From NCBI GenBank assembly GCA_028818705.1, contig JAPPNJ010000104.1, positions 62,654-126,653 of the forward strand: 64,000 bases of DNA, written 5' to 3'. The stretch comes from Candidatus Poribacteria bacterium (GTDB lineage Bacteria; Poribacteria; WGA-4E; WGA-3G). A program made the position numbers and the translations under genes. Positions 35,913 to 44,755 of the stretch are shown here, piece by piece. How positions within the stretch are numbered: position 1 is the first letter of the stretch; each line of letters starts with the position of its first letter. The notes under the pieces are model-generated. The model saw nothing but the letters and a program-made list of their open reading frames with translations, was not told the DNA's origin and did no database searches.

Positions 35913-38384
35913 TTAGTCTTCTAACAATTGCATGATTTCATCAAAACCAAAGTTCAAAAGGAACTCTGCATAATAACTATCGAACAAATCTTTGAGGTAG
36001 GTCCCTAATTCAACATCGGAATTGCCATTATTATCGAAATCGGTCCCATTTTGTTCTTGTACAACCTGATATTTACGCGCCTTTGTAATTGAATACAAAA
36101 ATAGGACGTGAGAATACACAGAGGCAACATATCTCTTATTGGCTATCTCTAACTGTTCCTGGCTGGCATTTCTAGTTTTTGCTTTGAAATTCTTTAAAAC
36201 AGCGCTATCCATGTTGATATAAACGCTTTCTAACTTCTCACCATTTACCATCGGGTACATCACAGTAGCGAAGTCAATTTCCTGCCCTATTTCCGCTCCA
36301 AATTTCTCCCATGTTACACCGTTCCCGTTTCTTTCTGGTCTTTCCTCTTGGTAAATGAATGTAATGTTGGGCAATCCTAAAGTCGGGATTTCCTTCTTTT
36401 CAGGTTTCGGTGAGGGCTGCGAAGGTACTTTCGGCTCGCTTACTTTCACCCAGAATATTTCCTCAAGTTCCCCTGTTGAATCTTCCAAGCTAACCTTGAT
36501 TTTTACTTCATCTCCAACGCTTACTTCTTTTTTAGGATTGAGGTGGATTTTGATTGTTCCATCTTGAGGACTACTTCTCCGGACGTTGAATACATCTTCA
36601 ATCCTGTCAACTTTTCCAGGGGCATTTCCACCCTCCGTTTCATTCGTTTTGTAGTCAAGGATGGCAATTTTCAACTCCCCCGGTTCTTCAATACGGTCAA
36701 AATAGTTGTTTTCAACATCCGTGTCAAAAAGGATTGTTTTCTCCCCACCAAGTGGTATTGCTACTACTTCCTTATCTCTGTTTCCCGGCGCACGACGTTT
36801 GAAAAATGCGGGAAAACGTTGCGGATTAAAGGGGTATTGTTCCTTTTCCCTCCGTTTTTTCTTCGTTGTGCTTTCAGTGTTCCCTTTTTGCTTACCTTTG
36901 GGTGGCAGGTCTAAATTTAAAGTTTGCTCCAACAACTTCAACAATTCTGTATTTCGTGAGAAATTCTGTGCGAAAGATTTGAGCAAGTCTTTTGCATCCT
37001 CACTTTCTACCGCTATTGAATCTTTGCGCCGTTTCTGAATTTCCGCTAAGCGTCCATTTTTGTCACCGAGTTTTTCTGCCAGAAATCTTCGTAATTCCCT
37101 TGTTTCTTCTCCTCCCTTTAATCGATCACGAGAAGCCATAAATAGTTCTTTGCGGAAATCGTAATTCATGTTTGTACAATCAACATGAATAAGAAGGTGC
37201 TCCTTGAGTAAATTCAATTTTAAAGATTGGGTTATGAATGCAGATGTGTAGTGTCCATGAACCTGCCCATTGAGAGAAAACAGCACGGACATGTTATTTT
37301 TGAAAAATTCTTGTCGAATTGTCTCCTTAGTTTTTTTCACAGATCGGTCATCAAGTTTCGTTTTGAACACATAACACGTTACTTTCATTTTCCCAAAAAG
37401 CGCGTGGTCAAAATCTTCTGAGAAAAATTCTTCAACGTACTTGTTATCTTCTTGTTCTAACCTGCGCTTTATTCCGTATAGACCCCTTCGCAAAGAACTT
37501 TTAGGATAGCGTGCCTTTTTTTCGATCGTATACACTGGCAAAACAGGTTCAAACAGGTATTCGTTGATACTCAGGTTTAAATCCCTTGAAATATCCGAAA
37601 CCCCGGCAAGATGGTAAGAGTAGAGTTTGATAATGGTTCCAGTCGTAAAAGGTCTATTATACAAACATAAATTCTGCCTGTCTGCTTCAAAAGCAGGGAT
37701 TTTTCCATCAATTTTCAGATATTCGTACCATGTATTCTTTTTGATTCCTGCTTCTGTCTCGCTCAACGGATGCTCTCTAATCAGCGTGAAACCGAATTCC
37801 CCGGTGTCATCGTAACGCTTTGAGGCGATTAACTGATATCGCTTCTTGCCACAAAACACAATGGCACCACTACCACCCATATTGTATTTGCCTTGGACAA
37901 AGTGGATATCGTTTTTGTTTCCCCGCAAGAGTGACAGAAAAGTATTCTCAAATTCTTCAGGGTGTTGACCTTCACCGTCATCATAAATAATTAGAGAGGT
38001 ATTTCTCTTTGGCCCATCAGCAATTATTTGAATGCTCTCGGCTTGTTCATTTCGGTATCTTGCCAGATCCCAGTCTCTATGATTTGGAAAGAAAATCGTT
38101 CTGGCTTCTTCCATAGACTGAGGAGCTTGACTGGATTCGGGTTTAATACCTGCTTCCAAACATTTTTTCATTAAGACCGCGTCGATTGAGTTCGTGATTT
38201 TCTCAATTAATGATGCAATCGGGGCAGATTGTTGATTTTCGATGACCCCGAAATAGTTTTCATTTTGACCGAGAGGATGCCAATTTTTATCAATGAAAAT
38301 ATTAGGGTGAGCGTTGACAACTTTATCAACATCATTCTCGGTTTGAGCGAAGTATAGTTTGTTAAAAAGTTGCCTCATGTTCAT
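35913..38384 (-). CDS. Large GHKL (MORC/Hsp90-type) ATPase, second of coupled pair
   Basis: 823 residues. The Bergerat ATP-binding fold is complete: N-box EKITNSIDA (61-69), G1 box DDGEGQ (135-140), G2 box GKYNMGGSGA (165-174). An S5-like domain follows, then a basic linker near 480-510 (GKQKGNTESTTKKKRREKEQ), a beta-rich region (530-650, with an Ig-like strand pattern VSVGDEVKIKVSLEDSTGEL), a Pro/Lys linker and a helical C-terminus. This looks like the MORC/MutL-type ATPases known from prokaryotic conflict operons. The ATG overlaps the stop of the upstream GHKL gene (ATGA), so the two are translationally coupled. I propose a role in sensing or acting on modified DNA; there is no direct evidence. 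Confidence 0.8.
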   Translation of the reverse strand: MNMRQLFNKLYFAQTENDVDKVVNAHPNIFIDKNWHPLGQNENYFGVIENQQSAPIASLIEKITNSIDAVLMKKCLEAGIKPESSQAPQSMEEARTIFFPNHRDWDLARYRNEQAESIQIIADGPKRNTSLIIYDDGEGQHPEEFENTFLSLLRGNKNDIHFVQGKYNMGGSGAIVFCGKKRYQLIASKRYDDTGEFGFTLIREHPLSETEAGIKKNTWYEYLKIDGKIPAFEADRQNLCLYNRPFTTGTIIKLYSYHLAGVSDISRDLNLSINEYLFEPVLPVYTIEKKARYPKSSLRRGLYGIKRRLEQEDNKYVEEFFSEDFDHALFGKMKVTCYVFKTKLDDRSVKKTKETIRQEFFKNNMSVLFSLNGQVHGHYTSAFITQSLKLNLLKEHLLIHVDCTNMNYDFRKELFMASRDRLKGGEETRELRRFLAEKLGDKNGRLAEIQKRRKDSIAVESEDAKDLLKSFAQNFSRNTELLKLLEQTLNLDLPPKGKQKGNTESTTKKKRREKEQYPFNPQRFPAFFKRRAPGNRDKEVVAIPLGGEKTILFDTDVENNYFDRIEEPGELKIAILDYKTNETEGGNAPGKVDRIEDVFNVRRSSPQDGTIKIHLNPKKEVSVGDEVKIKVSLEDSTGELEEIFWVKVSEPKVPSQPSPKPEKKEIPTLGLPNITFIYQEERPERNGNGVTWEKFGAEIGQEIDFATVMYPMVNGEKLESVYINMDSAVLKNFKAKTRNASQEQLEIANKRYVASVYSHVLFLYSITKARKYQVVQEQNGTDFDNNGNSDVELGTYLKDLFDSYYAEFLLNFGFDEIMQLLED

Positions 38385-40294
38385 CGTTTATCTGCACTTT
38401 GCCTTTCTTTAATGTCATCTACTACAGACTTTAAAAGTAAGACTTGAATCTGAGCACCTGATTTCGTGTTCTGTAGGTAGCGTGTTACCCCTGGATAGAC
38501 TCTATCTTGATGATATCCACTGTGTTCTATGTCAGCAAACCCAAATTGGTCTGAGTTTGAAGTCCCTTCGTTCCATGCTATAACCAATTTTAGTTCGCGA
38601 GGGTCCTTAGCTTCTCGTTCTAAATCTCGAATTAATGAGGCTGCTGTCACTTTAAAATCTATTGCCGAAAGTTGTCTGTCGTCCGCTGGTACTATAGGAT
38701 CCTCCTTGTCTCCACTACGTCTTATGAGAAATCTGCCATCATAAGAATCTACTTGTGATAATCCAAAGTTCTGGTATCCGGTGAGATATTCTTTGCCAAG
38801 TAACTCAAAGAAAAGTGCGATGACATCATTTTCATCTCTAGGAACTTTTTTAACTGCAAGATCGGGAATACCAAGGCTGTCACGTCTCAAAAAGAAGTCC
38901 GGTTCTTCGTCTTCAGTTGGAGGATTCACTCTTCCGACCCAGTTACTTGCTGCAGTTTGAATTGTTGTCGCGTAGGCATCATTCACAAATCGGCGTATGC
39001 GACTAACTAGGTGAGTATCAGCTAATTGTGATTTTCCATAGTTAAGTTGAGCATTTGTATCTATGACTAAATCAAAACACCGAATATATGCCTGATTGCG
39101 CCCTCGAGTAAGATCTATAGCGTGTGTCGTGGCTACTCCATTCGCGGAAATAACCCGTTGACTCCCGCCCGGAAGGAATTCTTCAAACGAGGGAATATGA
39201 CCAATAGTGAGGAGAATTCCATTAATTCTTGGAAACAGTTTTTCTCTATACTCTTTTATTGATTCCTTCACCGAGTTTGGAAATTCTCCGTGTTTGTTAG
39301 TGAGAAGTTTTTCATAATCTTCTTCATCAAAATAACTGGAAAAATTAAATCCTTTCCAAGTCCGGGTCAAATTTGTCCCTCCGCGCCCCAATGCTTCGCG
39401 GTATAAACCTGGGCGATTTTGCTGTGCGACCCAGTTGAGGTTATCTGATACTAGAAGATATTTGGGGCTAATTTTGAATGCAAATTTTGTTTTCCCATCG
39501 AAAAGGTCCCCTATTTCATCCCCAAAACTATCTGAAGGGTCGGAGCAGGTGACGCTTATTTTAATAACAGCGTCCGTTAATTCTTTTTTTCTCCCAAGAT
39601 AATTCAAAACATCTCCGGCATAAGTATGACGGCGGAGGAAAGCCTCCATTAAGCCAGAGAATCGGTTTTCATGAAAACCTCGGTCTACCGCAGATTTTAA
39701 GGCTTTGCCAAATCCAGTGTCATTACCTTGTGGCAAACATTGAGCATACATATTTTGCATGAATTGCTCAATGGGATCATGTGCAATCTGATTGGGAAAT
39801 TGATAATAAATTTCTGTTCCCTTTTTTAGTGGGGAGGAGTCATTAGGGAACTGACTAGGCACATGTAGATTAGAGGGTGGATCTTTATCAAATTGGTAAG
39901 CGTTTGGTATTTCATAACAGAATGATTCATTATTTGAATGTCCCCGGATACTAAATCTTTTAGAAGAGAATAATACCACCTTTATCCCTACTCCTACAAA
40001 TCCAAAAAGACGCGGGTTACCGTGGCGTTTTGTTCCACCACCCAGAAACAAGAGTTTTGGATTGTTTGGAAAACCAATACCAGTATCAGTAACTTTGACA
40101 GACCTTTGGTCTAAGTTAAGATCAATAGTTATTTCATGAGAGGTTCCATCTGCCTCAACAACAGCATCAATAGCATTTTGGAGAACTTCCCCTAAGACGA
40201 TTTGCGTGGGGTTATAAGCTCTAATTGTCTGCTTGAGTTGGTGGCGATAATGCTCACTTAAATCTGAAGGATTCAATAGATCTAAAGATTCCAA
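38381..40294 (-). CDS. GHKL ATPase, first of coupled pair
   Basis: 637 residues from a TTG at 40294 (GGAGTTAGGAAC just upstream). N-box GEVLQNAIDAV (E36, N40, D43), G1 DTGIGF (70-75), G2 GFVGVGIKVV (98-107): all nucleotide contacts of the Hsp90/MutL superfamily are present. The middle includes an S5-type fold around 230-400, and the C-terminal ~150 residues (YDGRFLIRRSGDKEDPIVPA, ELKLVIAWNEG, AQIQVLLLKSVVDDI) form an alpha/beta domain with an EWN-like acid that might be a degenerate restriction-endonuclease fold; I cannot confirm this. It begins 50 bp after the SspD-like gene and is coupled to the next GHKL gene. Confidence 0.82.
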   Translation of the reverse strand: MESLDLLNPSDLSEHYRHQLKQTIRAYNPTQIVLGEVLQNAIDAVVEADGTSHEITIDLNLDQRSVKVTDTGIGFPNNPKLLFLGGGTKRHGNPRLFGFVGVGIKVVLFSSKRFSIRGHSNNESFCYEIPNAYQFDKDPPSNLHVPSQFPNDSSPLKKGTEIYYQFPNQIAHDPIEQFMQNMYAQCLPQGNDTGFGKALKSAVDRGFHENRFSGLMEAFLRRHTYAGDVLNYLGRKKELTDAVIKISVTCSDPSDSFGDEIGDLFDGKTKFAFKISPKYLLVSDNLNWVAQQNRPGLYREALGRGGTNLTRTWKGFNFSSYFDEEDYEKLLTNKHGEFPNSVKESIKEYREKLFPRINGILLTIGHIPSFEEFLPGGSQRVISANGVATTHAIDLTRGRNQAYIRCFDLVIDTNAQLNYGKSQLADTHLVSRIRRFVNDAYATTIQTAASNWVGRVNPPTEDEEPDFFLRRDSLGIPDLAVKKVPRDENDVIALFFELLGKEYLTGYQNFGLSQVDSYDGRFLIRRSGDKEDPIVPADDRQLSAIDFKVTAASLIRDLEREAKDPRELKLVIAWNEGTSNSDQFGFADIEHSGYHQDRVYPGVTRYLQNTKSGAQIQVLLLKSVVDDIKERQSADKR

Positions 40295-40344
40295 GTTCCT
40301 AACTCCATTCGCTGTTTATTAGGTTAGAGGTGGATGCTTATTTA

Positions 40345-41175
40345 TCACTTATGGCAAATCAAACATGGTTCTTCATCGTCTTCGTCGTCGTGAACATCGG
40401 TGAGGATTTCTATCAGGCGACGATTTGGTTTTTCCTTTTTCTTTGATGTCTTTGCCTGTTCAGTACGTGCCTTAATTTCTGCCACCCGTTCTGGCTTCGA
40501 CAGTTCCGCCAGGCTTTCTCCTTGACTCCACGTGAAGTGCTCACCAGTCTCTGGATTAAACTTTTCATATTCTTTAGCAAGTTCAAAAAGATCGGGATGT
40601 TGCTCTAAGAGTCCTACCCATTCAGATTTGCGTTGGAAAAAACAGAAGTAGCACCCGGACCGCGTCCGCCATTTGTAATAGTCGGGTAGACCTAGTCCAT
40701 TGTCCTCCAAGATTTGATAAACGTACTCTTTAGTTCTGCCGTCTTCTTTGAAAGGATATTTGGGGATAATGTTTCGGTGAGATGTTGTTTTCAGTGGTTT
40801 GTAACCAATACGCTCTTCGTCAGCACGAATAGCGATGTAGTGATATACTTTATTTTTACCAACGTATTCCTCAATATATTTCTCAAAAGGTCTGATCTTG
40901 AGCTTGATAGTACACCAGCGGACCTGAGACGATGGCAGCATTCCTCCGTGAAGCGTCAACCAGTGATCGAAATCGCGTTCCACATTGAGACGGATGATCG
41001 GTTTACCGAGTAATATCTCTAACTTATCCAAATACTCATAGGTCTCTGGTAGTTCTTTTCCGGTATCAGTGAAAAAGTATTCCATTTCTGGCTCTTTGTC
41101 TCGCATGTAAATGGCAAGTGCTGAGCTATCTTTTCCACCCGAAAGTCCAAGAAAATGACGTATTTTTTCTGCCAT
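40345..41175 (-). CDS. SspD/DndC-like PP-loop sulfur-transfer enzyme
   Basis: 276 residues of the PAPS-reductase/ATP-pyrophosphatase family. PP-loop SGGKDSS at 12-18, TDTGKELPETY at 36-46, and cysteines C88 (WCTIKLK), C175/C178 (SGCYFC), C271/C274 (CLICHK) that could hold an iron-sulfur cluster, as in DndC. Known roles: DndC and SspD adenylate the DNA backbone phosphate before sulfur insertion. The Lys-rich segment AKTSKKKEKPNRR (241-253) may contact DNA. A strong SD GGAGG precedes the ATG. It has its own promoter at 41223-41250. Its place after a DUF4007 and a P-loop ATPase gene points to SspD rather than DndC. Confidence 0.85.
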   Translation of the reverse strand: MAEKIRHFLGLSGGKDSSALAIYMRDKEPEMEYFFTDTGKELPETYEYLDKLEILLGKPIIRLNVERDFDHWLTLHGGMLPSSQVRWCTIKLKIRPFEKYIEEYVGKNKVYHYIAIRADEERIGYKPLKTTSHRNIIPKYPFKEDGRTKEYVYQILEDNGLGLPDYYKWRTRSGCYFCFFQRKSEWVGLLEQHPDLFELAKEYEKFNPETGEHFTWSQGESLAELSKPERVAEIKARTEQAKTSKKKEKPNRRLIEILTDVHDDEDDEEPCLICHK

Positions 41176-41222
41176 GCTGCCTCCTATAAATGCCTTTAAT
41201 CGAGAACTGTTACCTTAAATCA

Positions 41223-41250
41223 ATTTTAACATAACGCACAGGAAAAGCAA
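41223..41250 (-). promoter_or_regulatory. Internal promoter for sspD-like and GHKL genes
   Basis: The minus strand reads TTGCTT (41245-41250), 16 bases, TAAAAT (41223-41228), inside the 91-bp gap before the SspD-like gene. The -35 hexamer is the same as at the sspB-like promoter, so the two halves of the operon may be expressed separately but under like control. Confidence 0.5.
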
Positions 41251-41266
41251 ACTAAATTTTACTTTC

Positions 41267-44200
41267 CTATTCTTCCTGCTGTTGCCTCCATTCTTGTGAA
41301 ATTCGTGCTAAAATAGCACTACGAAGATCAGGATCGGCATCTATCTCAATAGCATTAAGTGCTTGTTTTAATACTTTTCCTATTTTGGGAATCTCTTTCT
41401 CAGTGGTAAGCGGCAAGGTGACAACCCATTCTTGTTCAGGTTGATTTGGCCTAGTGATTCCTATCCGAATTGGTTCATCTTCTGACGATTCAGAATGTTT
41501 TCGTTTTTCATAGGCCAGCACTTTAAAATGCTGGAACTTCCTTGTGAGTTGGGAAAGGTTAATTTCAAATTGTCCTTTATCTCTGTCTGTCCAAGATGCA
41601 GGCGGTTTGTTGACTACAAAAGTTGCAATTGCTTCAAGCCAATTATCTAAATCAAGTTCGGTATCGCGAATCCGCATCAAAAATCCTGTGAGTTGTGTTC
41701 CTCTTGTAACCGCCTCTAACGGTTCAGCTATATTGATTAATTCTCTGCGGAGTTGTTCACCTCTATATTCTAAAGAGAAATTAAATGCTAACTGCTCTTG
41801 AACGGAGTTTAGTAGAGAGGGATAAATTTGTTTTAGTTCATTTAATGCATTTTGAAATGCTTTGAAGAATTGGTCTGTCTGTGGGGTAATATCTGTTTTT
41901 GCCCCAAGAACAGTATAGCCCATGATTTTGGGTAAATCATGAAAGAGTAGTCTATCAGGTTCATGCGCATCTAAAACGACATCCCGCAGGTTTTTTGCAT
42001 TTTCGCTCAAAGCTTGAGTCATCAAAGTGTACTTGGGAAGTCTGGCAACAAGAAGCATAAGTGGTGTGGCTACTGTTAACAGATTTGGTATGTCTGTATC
42101 TGATGTGTGCTCAAGAGTCTTTAGGTACTGTACTAAAACATCTGTTCTGTGGGTTGTCATCCGAAACCTTTTCAGTTTAAATTGTTTCGGAACCTTAAGC
42201 AGCCGTTCAAAAACTGGCATTGACAGATCCGGTACAAAGGAGTCATTTTCATAGAGTGCAACTTCTGTTTTGTAACAGAGTATCGCAGCACACAACAGAA
42301 TTGGAAGTGGACCCCTTCGGATTCCATAAGGCGATGCCATTAGACTTTTATAGAGTCTTTCAATAGGTTTTCGTTCATTTTCGCACTCGGTAAGAAAATC
42401 CTCAATAGCACTCCATGTATGCTTCATTCTGTTCTTATCGTGTGGTTTTTTGGGTGGATGAAACCTCCATTTATGGTAATAGCTTCGATGTATTCCTGAA
42501 TTCAATAAGAGTGAACGATAGATGCTCATTTCAGGCGGATAACCGGTGATACCAAGATTTTCTTGGTCACCATTTTCAAGCATGGCTTGGATTAATTCTC
42601 GCCTTGCTGCTGTCACTGTCCCAGAGATTTTTCGTCGATTGATGAGTTCATTTCGTAGGATCGGTGTTCGGTTATAAACTTGGTCGCAGATTGTTGACAG
42701 GTATACGTTTCTTACGCTATGGGTTGAAATATTTTTCTTTTGTCGTCCTTTATGGTACCAGCGGCAGGTGCTTTTGTTGTCTTCGTCAAAAATTGCTTTT
42801 AATTGTCTCGAAACATCTTCTTCTGCTTCTATAAGTCTTGCTGATAGTTCACGTCTTGCGACCTGATTCCTCAGTAATTTAGATATATGTTGTTGAACCC
42901 ATCGTAATTTTGCCACCTCACAAACCGCCTCTTGCAAAGAACCAATAGAGTTAGGAATTGCAATCAAGACTTCTTCTCGGTTTACCTTTTTTGCTTTTTT
43001 GCGTAACTGTTCCGATTCAGATTCACTTATAGGCAATGCATAAAGTACGAGACCATCTGCATCTTCAAGTGATTCTTTCAAATTCACATCAAAGTTCTCA
43101 AGATCGGTGTAACGAACAGTAAAGTACCGTAAAGTGCCTTTATCAAATAGATGACGCTTGGCAACCAAGGGACGTTTCGGCATGTAGTGCGATAGGTTTA
43201 TATCAAGTGCTCCCGTTGCGTTAACGTGTGTTTCAGCTTCAAGGAGTTTTGCTTCAATGTCAATGTCACTTCCTTCCCATATTGAAAAAGTATCGTTGTA
43301 GTGACGGTAGATAATAATCGAATGTTTCTTTAGCTCAGTGATTGCAAAACGAAAGTCTTTTGCAAAGGTTTTTGAATTATCGTCAAGAGCATAATAAAGC
43401 AACTTTTCTGAAGCTTTTAAACCGTTGATTGCCTCTCCGGCGATACCGAGGAGTCCAATAGTCTTAATCAGTTTAACCGCTATTTCAGGAGGATCCGGCA
43501 ACCGATTAATAGCGTATTCAATTTCAGCCCATTTCTTACCGGGCCCAGAGGTATAGAGTTTATTACCTTGCGTGATGTTAAGGTAATCGTACAGGTTTGC
43601 AAGTCTATACATCGGCAGTCGGTTGCCATCATAATGTTTGTTTGAAAGGAAGTGTTGTAAGCCGTAGGGTTCACTTGAACTCAGAAAAGTGAAAAGGGAA
43701 CGTTCGTTCTGTGCGAATCGTCGAAAAAGTGGTCCAATAAGGAGTGCCACTGTAGGATGAAGCGGAAGACAACTTTCCAAGAGTTGGATAAATTCGGTAT
43801 CGTCAAGTTGGTGAAGTTTAATCCCTAATTCAGTTACATTGTTAAAATTATCTTTGCAGGTAATTTCTGAAGACTTCTCAAGTGCTTTGCCAACTAAGCG
43901 GAGTAACTGCTCTGTAGGTTCGGTAAACGGAACATCTTCAAATCGCCCTTGGATCTTTGCCCATTCCTCACGTTGTAATTTTGCGGTACGTTGTCCGTAC
44001 ATTTCAAATGCTTGATGAAGGATAGTGAGTAAAAATAACGGTGTTTTTCCACTTCTCTCAGCAAATTCGGCAAGTTCTTGTAGAACATGTATATCTCCTT
44101 GTGCCGGATATTGAGAAGCATATTCAAGAAATTTCCCAAACTCATCAATCACGAGCAATAGCCCGGTGCCTTCATGTTCCTCAATTTGGTGTATTGCTGA

Positions 44201-44755
44201 TTCAAAGAGTTTTACAATTTCAGAGGAGTTGGGGAGGGTTCCTTTTTCTGCTGCTTCTAAACATTTCTTAATTGTCGGAAGTGGGGGTTTTGTTTCTGAT
44301 ATTCCATTGAAAGAGGCGAGACCCCGTTGCAAACTACGTAAAAGAGCAAGCGAGATTGGAGCACGTTCTCCAGAAATAAGAATTGGACAGAATTGAAAAG
44401 AAGAAGACTGTTTGTTACCTTTTATGTTAGTGAATCGCTTATGTAAGGGAGTATTTTGTTGTTCAAGTAGTTTTAATGCTTGTCCCTTTATCGGAGAAAC
44501 GGAACTCCCCATCAGATTTGCAGTGAAGAGGGCAAAAGCCGATTTTCCAGATCCGTAAGGTCCAGTGAGAGACCATGCTTTCGATGACTCTCCGTTTTCT
44601 AAAGCCGAAGCGACACGTTCTAACATTTCAAGCGCTGTTACTGTTACAACGTACCCTTCCAAAAGATTTTCATCGGTATAGAAATCCCGTTCCAGATGAA
44701 TTGAGCGTCGGAAACGTCCTTTAACGTGAAAAATGTCAGATAGTACTTTACTCAT
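41267..44755 (-). CDS. SspC-like large P-loop ATPase
   Basis: 1162 residues from the ATG at 44755, which overlaps the end of the upstream DUF4007 gene by eight bases and has AAAGG just upstream. Walker A GPYGSGKS (about 65-72) and Walker B LLLVIDEFGK (about 199-208) define an ATPase of the ASCE group, in appearance close to BrxC/PglY-type and SspC-type proteins. No other known catalytic motif is seen in the long remainder, which is mostly helical with a Lys/Arg-rich segment near 680-720. In the Ssp phosphorothioation machinery SspC is the ATPase component. The order DUF4007-ATPase-PP-loop enzyme supports that reading; BREX is excluded by the lack of BrxA/B/X/Z neighbours. Confidence 0.72.
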   Translation of the reverse strand: MSKVLSDIFHVKGRFRRSIHLERDFYTDENLLEGYVVTVTALEMLERVASALENGESSKAWSLTGPYGSGKSAFALFTANLMGSSVSPIKGQALKLLEQQNTPLHKRFTNIKGNKQSSSFQFCPILISGERAPISLALLRSLQRGLASFNGISETKPPLPTIKKCLEAAEKGTLPNSSEIVKLFESAIHQIEEHEGTGLLLVIDEFGKFLEYASQYPAQGDIHVLQELAEFAERSGKTPLFLLTILHQAFEMYGQRTAKLQREEWAKIQGRFEDVPFTEPTEQLLRLVGKALEKSSEITCKDNFNNVTELGIKLHQLDDTEFIQLLESCLPLHPTVALLIGPLFRRFAQNERSLFTFLSSSEPYGLQHFLSNKHYDGNRLPMYRLANLYDYLNITQGNKLYTSGPGKKWAEIEYAINRLPDPPEIAVKLIKTIGLLGIAGEAINGLKASEKLLYYALDDNSKTFAKDFRFAITELKKHSIIIYRHYNDTFSIWEGSDIDIEAKLLEAETHVNATGALDINLSHYMPKRPLVAKRHLFDKGTLRYFTVRYTDLENFDVNLKESLEDADGLVLYALPISESESEQLRKKAKKVNREEVLIAIPNSIGSLQEAVCEVAKLRWVQQHISKLLRNQVARRELSARLIEAEEDVSRQLKAIFDEDNKSTCRWYHKGRQKKNISTHSVRNVYLSTICDQVYNRTPILRNELINRRKISGTVTAARRELIQAMLENGDQENLGITGYPPEMSIYRSLLLNSGIHRSYYHKWRFHPPKKPHDKNRMKHTWSAIEDFLTECENERKPIERLYKSLMASPYGIRRGPLPILLCAAILCYKTEVALYENDSFVPDLSMPVFERLLKVPKQFKLKRFRMTTHRTDVLVQYLKTLEHTSDTDIPNLLTVATPLMLLVARLPKYTLMTQALSENAKNLRDVVLDAHEPDRLLFHDLPKIMGYTVLGAKTDITPQTDQFFKAFQNALNELKQIYPSLLNSVQEQLAFNFSLEYRGEQLRRELINIAEPLEAVTRGTQLTGFLMRIRDTELDLDNWLEAIATFVVNKPPASWTDRDKGQFEINLSQLTRKFQHFKVLAYEKRKHSESSEDEPIRIGITRPNQPEQEWVVTLPLTTEKEIPKIGKVLKQALNAIEIDADPDLRSAILARISQEWRQQQEE

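Noticed and set aside
40345..41175. Assimilatory sulfate reduction gene (cysH)
   Set aside because: The PP-loop family fits, but the operon has no cysD/N/J/I genes and the C-terminal CxxC and Lys-rich segment are not typical of CysH.
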